Source: Spironucleus salmonicida
Lineage: Eukaryota; Fornicata; Diplomonadida; Hexamitidae
Assembly (NCBI GenBank): GCA_000497125.2
Contig: CM035317.1
Span: 708,001-772,000, forward strand
DNA length: 64,000 nucleotides
Reading direction: 5' to 3'
Under the pieces are notes generated by a model, which saw only the letters and a program-made list of their open reading frames with translations, was not told the DNA's origin and did no database searches. The position numbers and the translations under genes are program-made. This document shows positions 55,409 to 64,000 of this stretch, piece by piece. Every line of letters starts with the position of its first letter. Positions within the stretch are counted from its first letter, which is position 1.

Positions 55409-57424
55409 TCACTACCTGCTAAAATTCTACTTCTCTATTTCCTAATTAACCTTGGTCTTCTTCATGTACCAGAAAACACCACCGGCGACTCCTCCCACCA
55501 CAACCAGAACCGCGATAACAATGCCTGCAACTGCACCGCTAGAGAGGTTGGTACTGAGCGTCTCGTCCTATAATATGCACAACTTTCCAACAGCAGTGTA
55601 CCCATCCGCGCAGCCATCGCACTGTTAATTCACAAATTTGTAGCCTGCCATGCAGGACTCGCATTTTTCCTTATCCGAACTATCGCATTTGAAGCAGTTT
55701 GCAGCATCTTTACATTTGCACGCAGTTATCTGATCATTACCTCCACATTCCACAACATTATCGGCCGTACAAACATTTCCATCATCCATTTCACCCGTGC
55801 AATCCTTCTCGCACGTCTAGTTGATGCTCATTGTGTACGAACTGGCGCATGTATCGCACTTTTCAACGCTTTTCGAGCACGTAGCGCAATTATTATTGCA
55901 TTTCGTGCACACCATTCCGACCATCAAATAGCCGTCGGCGCAGATCGCGCAAGTTTCGTCTTTAGCCTTTTCATAGCCAGTGATGCAGTTTCCGCACTTT
56001 GCTGAATCGGAAGAATCGCAGGTAGCACAATTTTCTGCATTCCCGCACGTGCACTTTTCCGTTTTGTTTCCATCACAAGCAGTACAGGTTCCTTCTTTGG
56101 CGAAAAAACTGTTATTGCAAACTTTACAAATATTTTTGTCATCCGCGCAGTTCGCGCAGCCGCTGGGACAGGCAATACATTTTTAGTTTTCGATGATAAA
56201 GCCAGATTTGCAGGTCGTGCATTTTTCAACAGTCTCCTTGCACGTGGCGCAGTTGTCAGAGCAGGTTTTGCAGATTTTGTCGCAGATTTGGTTGAACTCG
56301 CATTCAGCAATGGCGGTGCAATGTTTTACGCATTTACCACTTTATACCGAAAATCCATCTTTGCACGCCGTGCAGGTGCTTATTTGAGATGGACAGGTAT
56401 TGCAGTTTTCGTCTGCGCAGGATACGCAGTAATTTGATTCGAGCGAAAATCCATCAGCACAAGCTGTGCAATTGGAGCTTGAAGAGCAGGTTGTGCAGGG
56501 CGCATGGCAGGTTACACACTCGTGTGGGGTTTTAGAAGTGTCCTCGAAGAATTTGTCCTTGCATTTCGAGCAAGGGATGGGTCCGGAGGGGTCAAAATTG
56601 CCGATGCATGTTTTGCATTTACTCATATTAGCATCGCATGCCTGGCAGTTTTTGGCGGTTGAACATGTGCAGGCGGTAGTTTAGGTTGATGTGCAGAGTA
56701 CGCAATTTTTGTTTACAAGCGAAAATCCATCCTCGCAATCTGCACATTCGCCAGCTTCGTTTAATTTCCAATGCGGCAAACAGGTTTCGCACTAGTCCTA
56801 AGATTTATTACAAGAGGCACACTAGGAGGCATTGCCACATTTGCATTCTGACGTCAGGTCTGTAACGCAAAGCTTTGGAACACCATTTTCACAGTAATTT
56901 CCGTTATCAATATTTTCACATTTCTTAGTACATTATCCTTCTACTGTAGTGACAAATTCATTAGGCTCGCAGAAATCGCAAATTGTTGTTGAAGAGCATA
57001 ACACGCAATTATGAATGCAATATTAACACGTTAGTGTAGCTGGATTACAGAAACCTTGGTTGCTGGCGGCGCATGTATCTGAGTTTTGACAGGTTGTTTC
57101 ACAAAGTTTGGTATCTGGATTCATTTTGTAGCCATTGGAGCACGTAATGCAAGAATTGGGGTCTGCACAGGTATCGCAGAAAAAAGGACAGTTTTCACAT
57201 TTGTTATTTTATAAAAATGTATTACGCACGCATGTAGAGCATTTTTTGTCAGTACATTCTTGGCAGTTGTCTATGGGTTTGCTGTCTTAGCAGTAACAAC
57301 TTTAACCATATTCCATATCTTCAGAGCATGGCTCACAATTTACGGTCGTTGAATCTTCTGCAGGGCAAAAATATCCAGCGTTGCAGTTGAGGACGGCATT
57401 TGAGCATGTACCAGTTTCGGTCAT
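55409..57424 (-). CDS. Cysteine-rich membrane protein (CRP), 671 aa
   Basis: The minus-strand frame from the ATG at 57424 to TGA at 55411-55409 starts MTETGTCSNAVLNCNAGYFCP. It has CxxC modules throughout, including CATCSKSVEKCDTC and two similar blocks ending CTACADGFSLES and CTACKDGFSVQS. The membrane helix [28 protein letters not shown] is followed by an extended tail, KKTKVNQEIEKQNFSRQ, which includes TAR-coded Gln. No signal peptide is visible. The stop lies in TAGTGATAAT. This is a surface-protein family member. Confidence 0.9.
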
Positions 57425-59049
57425 TTTCTGAAAATAGAACTTCGAAATATTATATTAAACTTGATGTAAATGATGATATGGATTTTAGTTTTTAAAAAAC
57501 AGTAATATTAATTTATAGTAGTAATATATAATTGTTAAAACACAAATTTGATATACTCATGCAAACATAGATTATATTAATATAAATGATTGTATTTATA
57601 GATACTTAATTATTACAGAAACTTCATAAATTAGCCTGCATCTATGTAATAATCTATTCCAGGTTAAGAGAGTTTTATTTAATAAATTGTTACTTAATAT
57701 GTAACTAACATTAATTTTAGAAAATATAATTTGTCATTTAGTTTTATAATTATTATATACATATGATAACTTAACAATTGGTTATAGTTATCTTATTTAT
57801 TATAATATATTTCTGTGAATTCTAAATAATGAACTAATTGTATATATGTTGATTGAATAATTTCTGGAACTTGGTTATAATTTTACTATCATTAATAGCA
57901 GTACTTAACAAAACGAGTTAAACTGTCAATTTTCCAACAATTTAATAAATAGCTAGATTATATCCATTAAGAAAGCATAAATTACTTAAGATATAAATTT
58001 CAAATATTATCAGAAATTCAATGAGCACAAAATATATTTCCCGCTGATTTCCTGTACATCTGGATGTAACTTGCTTACTTAGATGAATTTTATACGAATT
58101 AAGTAGGCTTTGGCTTTACATTGAATTTTAAGTATTAATTGTATTAATACATAATTGAGCACAAAATAGTTTAGTACAAATGACACAGAATAATTATATA
58201 ATACCTCTAAATTATCATATTATATTTACCGATTTGCGTAATTATTATTTAGTATATTTTATGAAAACAATTAGTAAATAGCTATAAGTTTTAATTAATA
58301 GCTGAAACCGTACAACCACATAGTAGGAAATCGAACAGAGAGAAGCAAAAAGTCCATGATCAATTTCAGTTTAATAAAACAACTATGAATAATTTATTTT
58401 AACAAAACCAAAAGGTACACATCACTTTTCTCTTGTACCTTTTGCTGCTACAGAAATTTATGTTTTGCATGATTTTAAAATTATTTTGTAAGACTGTTTT
58501 ATTATACTTAAAAACTTCATTTCAAAGTTCGTTTAGGCTACAGCGGGTCGTGAGAAATATGACACGTATGAGATTGTGTTTGAATGACCCGCCGCATTAA
58601 AAACAATTCGAGGGTATTAACTTTTAAATTCAATATTGCGTTTTATCTATTTAACTCATTTTTCATACCAATAGATGAAACTATAATATTTAGAAACACT
58701 TGATAAAGCGAGAAACGCTATGAAAATAAATTGAATAAGAACTAAAATAATATAGCAAAAATATAATTATTAAAATGAAAGTACGATAACTGATAGTTAA
58801 CCATATATCTTTAATAAAAGATAATACTTATTTCCTTAAATAACAAATAAAATAAATTTAAAATTTAAAACATAAAATAATATAATGGCATAAAATAAAA
58901 TATGGTTAATTTTAGCCTGAATCGTAGCATATTTAACTTATAGACGATAAAATATAATAAGCAAAATATTAACAAAGAATATTACAAGATAGAGAAGTAA
59001 GTAACCATCCAAAAAGAGTAAGACAGCATTTATCAGTGTCCGAAAGGCT
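57425..59049. other. AT-rich intergenic DNA with hairpins
   Basis: No gene is recognised. It contains a perfect 11-bp inverted repeat (CAAAAGGTACA / TGTACCTTTTG) at 58409-58444 with a 14-base loop, and a 7-bp GC-rich pair (GCGGGTC / GACCCGC) at 58543-58592. Their role is unknown. Confidence 0.5.
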
Positions 59050-59695
59050 TAGTTATTTCATGGGTCGTAACACGAATTATAAAATTGTTATGTGTTTTTG
59101 GAAACCCACAAATGATCTAGTACTCTTTTGTGATTGTGACTTAGTTTTGCAAGGTTATTTCTAAATGTAAACATGATAATTCCCCTACTAATGGGATTTA
59201 ACATTCACATATCACCATATGATGTTTGGGTATATTATTGGTGCAGTTATCAGAATACTAGGCAATATTGGTCTAATTGGAAGTTTTGTTGTTTATATGT
59301 TCATCGTCAAGAAAAAACAATCAACTGACAGTAACCAATATCAACGGTTCAATTATAAAAATGTATAGTTAACTTATAACGATTCCACTAAAATATCTCT
59401 AGAAATAATACCTACTATTGTAGCCTTGTATATTATTTGGGGACTGATCGATATTATTATATTTAAAACGATAAAAACAACAATTCGTGAGGAATGTATT
59501 AGCTAAAATTGGTAAAAAGGTTTCGAATACTAGATTTAGATTTCAGAATATATTGCTAATCAGATTTATAATTATATGAATGATACTAATTTTAGGTTTA
59601 TAAATATTTAACTAGATCCTAAACTTTGCAATTTCATAATGTGGTCTAACGTAATATTACAATTATATGCGGGAAATTATACTACACTATATTGA
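59050..59695 (+). pseudogene. Membrane protein gene, 5' decayed; 158-aa ORF at 59219-59695
   Basis: The ORF from the ATG at 59219 to TGA at 59693-59695 holds two hydrophobic helices (IIGAVIRILGNIGLIGSFVVYMFIV and IIPTIVALYIIWGLIDIIIF) joined by a polar QLTYNDSTKISLE loop, then a soluble part. Upstream, DNA matching the conserved FCKVISKCK region is in another frame. The paralog lies at 38741-39400. The arrangement suggests a multi-span membrane protein whose 5' end is frameshifted. No family is recognised. Confidence 0.5.
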
Positions 59696-60160
59696 CGGCA
59701 TACACCCAGATCAAATAATAAACTTACGATAAATTGAGAATACTAGTCTTTAGATAAGGTGGCGTACCAGTAATAGTCAATGCCGTGTTAAATATTATAA
59801 TGGTGAGTTTTGTCATTTTTGATAAATGTAAGTAAATATTATCTGCTGAGGCAAAATCAATTGCTACAGGGTAAGCATTGAAGAGATTCATCAAGGTATG
59901 TTAATTATCGACTATCTAAAATAGATAGAGCATAGTCATGTATGATAGCTAAAACTAATAGTAGTAAGGTATATACTAGAAAAATGTATTTCACGAAGAA
60001 TTAGAATATGCTATTTAATACATGCATCTAGATAAAAACTAGACTTAAATTTGATATATACCAGTAAATTGATTAGAATATCAAGACTAATCTTAGATAT
60101 AGAAACTGCTAGTTAATTATTATGTTTTTCTTGTCTTATATAAAAATTAGCTACAATAAA

Positions 60161-61400
60161 ATGACATATGCGCCAATAATCCTAAATAAGTCCTCTCTCA
60201 ATTGTACTTAGAGCTATTTATACCATAACATGGCGCTTGTGTAAGATTGGGGATATAAAGATTGCGCTAAATGCAGTTAATAGCGTGCAATGTGTTCAGG
60301 TAACTACTATCATAAATTGATTGTGAAAGATAATATAATAGAGAATACTTATATTCCTACAATAATGTTGTCACTATTATATAAGCCTTTAGTAATATAT
60401 TAACCCAGATCAAGCGTGCAGAGTATGCTAATATTGCTAATATGAGTCTATGGGATCATATAATATTTGTCTAAAAAGTAAAATCCAAGAATAATACGAT
60501 TGCAATTGCTATAACTCTAGATACTGCTAATTTGCAAATCAGTAAATATTAAATGACATTCATACTGACACCAATAACATAGTATCAACATACAGATAAT
60601 CTGCGCAGCCTGCCTCCCACGCTATTATTTCAAGCTAATTACGTTTAAAATTATTCCAAGGATTACTATCTTTTCTGTAAAGAGGATTCAATCTCCGATG
60701 ATGTGTGCACCAGTTGGATATACAATTTTATTCACTCAGGAACTTCTTGGAAACCATTTTAGCTAGGTAATTGAGATACCTACTAATATTAGTGTTCTCA
60801 AAATTTCACACTTTGTGACGTTGAAAATAGCGATAGATGCTAAAATGATACAGTATCACCGGATAATGAACGCTATGTATGTTGAATCATCCAAAATAAG
60901 GAGTAATATGCTAGATACAACATATATAATTATTAACCCTGATCAAATGATATGAGGATATGGAATAAATGCGAAAATGGTTTATTCTTTAAAACGGGTA
61001 CATACAAGATGTAAATCATGAACAATTACGATTCTACCTGAGGGTGTCGAAGAGCTGTACTAACTATGAGCTGAAAAATTAGATGAAATGCATACCAGGT
61101 TAGTAGGCTGCATGCTGTGCTTTTTTTAATGTGCGAAGAAGGACGGAAAATATGTTTCAACTGCAGTCAGGAGCTCAAGGAAGGTGAATTCTATCATGGT
61201 GGAAGGCATATCAAGTGTGGCACCAAAGGTCGATTCTCTTTGTGCACATGTGGTAATCTTCACACCTGCTTGCTCCGTGATGGGAGGGCCTCCACCCAGT
61301 GAATGAGAGCCTTCCGTCTGTCTGATTGCGCATGCTACGGAGATGCTTCTGGATATTATCTAGAGCAAAATAGCTTCATAGTGTACTTTGCACTCTAAAG
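60161..61400 (+). pseudogene. Decayed CRP-like gene
   Basis: Cys-containing pieces lie in several plus-strand frames: an ORF at 60161-60445 with DCAKCSQQRAMCSGNYYHK, then CAACLPR near 60605, DYYLFCKEDSISDDVC, CDVENSDRCQND near 60818, and an ORF at 61117-61302 with ICFNCSQELKEGEFY and LCTCGNLHTC. Frames change repeatedly and TGA codons intervene. The order and spacing resemble a CRP, without a visible membrane helix. Confidence 0.5.
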
Positions 61401-61879
61401 CAGCAAACCAGCAATATGATCACAGGAACTATTGGTCGAATAGTAGTCGATAGTAGCTATGTGGCTACCGGCTAGGGTATCTACTTTAAGAAAAAAAGCA
61501 AGGTTCTCAGCTATCCCAGTACTGATAACAACATCTTGTAACCATGACCTATGAAATGACGATATTAATCCATTATATTTTATTTTAATTTGATTCATGA
61601 AACAAGAAGTACCATATAATCTGTTATACCCTAGTATCACATATTAATCCGCTTTTGCAGTGTAGCTGTAATAGGAGTTTTAGTATTTTCATTTTTATTC
61701 AAAATTTAGTATATACAATAATATATAATACGTACATAAATTTTTATAAATAATCGCCATCGACCGCTAGTTTACTAAAACCAGTGCTATGCTCAAAAAT
61801 TATATTAGCAATATTTTCGATTACTATAGTGAGCCTAAGTATGGGGAATTATATGTATTTTTAGGATTGAAAACCCCCA

Positions 61880-62740
61880 CCTACGCATGATTACAGTAGC
61901 ATATAGTATGTTTTCTTGCCAAATATATTATATTTAAATTATATTGCGAAGTTAATATTAGGACAGCTATCGGTTCCTGCCTTCTTGACGGCATATAAAG
62001 TAAGGTTGGCCCGAAGGCGCCCGCAACCACAATTCTTGCTACCAAACCTCCAGGGATGCTGTCAGCCACATCTATTGGTACAAAACATCAAGGTGCTGAC
62101 TAGATAGAATCATCTTCACATTTTTAGCATTTTTTAGTTTCACATTTGTATTCAGGGAGATAATAACAGCATTTAGTCTTATCTTTGGCTCATGTATGAC
62201 GGTTAGCAGAGGTTATGCGCCTGCAAACAGTTGTTTTGGGTTCAATTCTGCAGGCCGCTGCAGCAGTCCCAATGCATGCTCCGCCCTCTGCTAATGATGT
62301 GTCACAAGATGTTAACATCTTAGCTAATTATCATCTGGTGTGCAGCGAGGCTAGCATAGAACAAATCAACATTATATGATTAGAATTTCCACTTTCGACC
62401 TAATTTTCTCCAAATTTAGTTAATTACCGATACCAATCTGTACATACACCGCACAAATTCGCTATCTTCCTGTATCCTGCGACACAAATATCTCCATACT
62501 TCAGGAAAAAGTCTCTCTAACATATTTAAATACTTTTCTATTATAGCTCCCACAGGCACACCTCAAAAACGCTTCTACTGCCCAAATGACCCGTATTGGA
62601 CTCACTGCACTTCTCTACACATCCATCTTATTTAGCACATGCTGCTTCAAGTATTCGCACTGAAATCCCAGGTCTTGCATTGCAGGTGGAACTTTTTCGC
62701 ATTTTGCTGGTATTTTAAGAGTTTTTGATTTTATATACTA
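61880..62740 (-). pseudogene. Decayed CRP gene, C-terminal part
   Basis: Read on the minus strand, SCDTSLAEGGACIGTAAAAC, then YKCETKKCQKCEDDS, then CFVPIDVADSIPGGLVARIVVAGAFG align with the C-terminal part of the intact CRP at 29718, which has [22 protein letters not shown] followed by [16 protein letters not shown]. Frameshifts and TGA codons interrupt it. Farther upstream (to about 62740) cysteines such as AKCEKVPP and LRCACGS persist in broken frames. Confidence 0.6.
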
Positions 62741-63269
62741 TTATACAAGTTTTAGATTTAATCGGCTGAAACGCCTTTAGTAATTTAAAAAGTATACAGC
62801 AGAAACTAACTTTGCACCTTAAATACACTAAATTATAGTATATTATATGGGTATAAAAACAATGATTTGTAACTGAAGATGCATATCAATAATATATAGC
62901 TCAATACAATATATTAATAAATAATTTTAGTATAAGATACTTTGAATACAGTATATTGTATATATATTTTAATATAAAATAATAATCTGGTTAGTATTTT
63001 ACGTAAAAATTTAACATTACATGAAACTTTTTAATTCTGATTTATTATTTTGAGGATCTAGTGTTATTTTTATCTTCATATATTTATTATTTAATTAATA
63101 AAGGTAAAATTGAGATAGTACCATTTACATATAAATATATAATCTTTAAAAATTATTATTTTTACTTTCGTATAATAATAGTTATTATAAGTAAAAACAA
63201 GGACGCAAATAATATCATTTATATTAATTTCTATATATAAGTGTAAATACAGTTTCTAGAGTTTATTAA
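62741..63269. promoter_or_regulatory. AT-rich upstream region of the right-edge CRP
   Basis: About 530 bp of AT-rich DNA ending in TTTATTAAATG. It contains no gene and presumably includes the promoter of the CRP starting at 63270. No individual element can be defined. Confidence 0.4.
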
Positions 63270-64000
63270 ATGAATCCCTACATCTGCCCTACAAAAACCT
63301 GTCCAGAAGGCACTGTTTGCCCAACCGCTGACAAAACAAATCCACAAATGTGTCAAGCGTGCGAAATATTCAACTGTAGGAAGTGTCAGTCGTATTCACG
63401 GGGCAAGTGTTAAGCATGCCGATATGGATACTACTTAGAGAGTAATACCTGCAAGGCATGTAAGGAAAACTGTGAAAATTGTGGCAGCCGCGGATGCTTC
63501 AATTGCATCCCAGGATACTTAGTTAAAGATGGTTAGTGTGTTAAATGCGTGTAGGATTGCAACATCTGTTTTGGGGAGTGGGCATGCAAAGAATGCAACC
63601 AGGGATTTTTTAAAGATAGATTCTATAATTGTTAGCCCTGCGCCCCAGGTTGCAGCGAATGCACTAGTAAATGGTCATGTAGCCGATGCTTACCTGACCA
63701 TAATTTTATAAATAAAGTGTGCCAGAAATGCCCAGAAAACTGTATAAACTGTGAAGATAATAAATGCTATGAGTGTGTAGACGGTTATAGAGCAATAAAA
63801 GATGTATGCCTGCCCTGCCCAGAAAGCTGCAAAAAATGCTCCAGCCACTAAGAATGCTAAATTTGCAAAGATGGCTATTTACTTGATATGAAGTCTAATA
63901 CGTGCACGCTCTGCAAAGCCAACTGCCGCGCATGTTCGTCGAAGGATGTATGCGGCCTCTGCAAAGACCACCACGATCTGGTTGGCGGTGAGTGCGTTCC
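63270..64000 (+). CDS. Cysteine-rich protein (CRP), N-terminal 243 residues
   Basis: The frame from the ATG at 63270 is open to the right edge of the window with several TAG/TAA read as Gln. It starts MNPYICPTKTCPEGTVCP and continues with very regular C-x2-C modules of about 45-50 residues (for example CKACKENCENCGSRGCFNC, CQKCPENCINCEDNKCYEC, CPESCKKCSSHQEC). These modules are more regular and furin-like than in the other CRPs, so it may belong to a different subgroup. The N-end again lacks a hydrophobic signal. The C-terminus is outside the window. Confidence 0.85.

Overview
The window looks like nuclear DNA of a hexamitid diplomonad (Hexamita, Spironucleus or Trepomonas type). TAA and TAG sit in frame inside most long genes at glutamine-like positions, and nearly every readable gene ends in TGA, which is the hexamitid code (TAR = Gln). 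The window also carries a family of CxxC-rich membrane proteins that resemble diplomonad surface proteins, mostly intronless single-frame genes, and short A-rich leaders. Genes annotated only under the standard code are truncated here. Composition is bimodal: housekeeping genes are GC-rich, while most surface-protein genes and spacers are AT-rich.

Layout. (1) 29-9726 and 20035-29734 are the two arms of a nearly identical 9.7 kb inverted repeat. Each arm holds, in mirror order, a decayed cysteine-rich protein (CRP), a 259-aa Cys-rich ORF, more CRP debris, a 136-aa ORF, a prolyl-tRNA synthetase (ProRS) gene, two small convergent genes, a GC-rich decayed membrane-protein gene, and the promoter plus first codons of an intact 518-aa membrane protein. 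(2) The 10.3 kb unique spacer carries the diverged bodies of the two 518-aa paralogs at its ends. Between them lie a coiled-coil protein, a divergent histone H2A, a third 515-aa relative, a Rab7-like GTPase and a Myb-like protein. (3) 29.7-40.5 kb holds three CRP genes; the third lacks a start codon. (4) 40.7-47.5 kb is a decayed mobile element of Maverick/Polinton type with a protein-primed family B DNA polymerase and an upstream OTU-like protease domain. (5) 49-64 kb holds two complete CRP genes, a partial one at the right edge, CRP and membrane-protein remnants, and a second fragment that looks like the same kind of element.

The region reads as a dynamic surface-protein locus in which paralogs are duplicated, converted and decayed around a few housekeeping genes. 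The most notable points are the large palindrome whose inner and outer limits both fall in the first codons of paralogous membrane-protein genes, the three-member 515-518 aa type I membrane protein family with GC-rich decayed relatives, and CRPs with no visible signal peptide. No database search was possible. Family names rest on motifs read by eye, and the coordinates of decayed regions are approximate.
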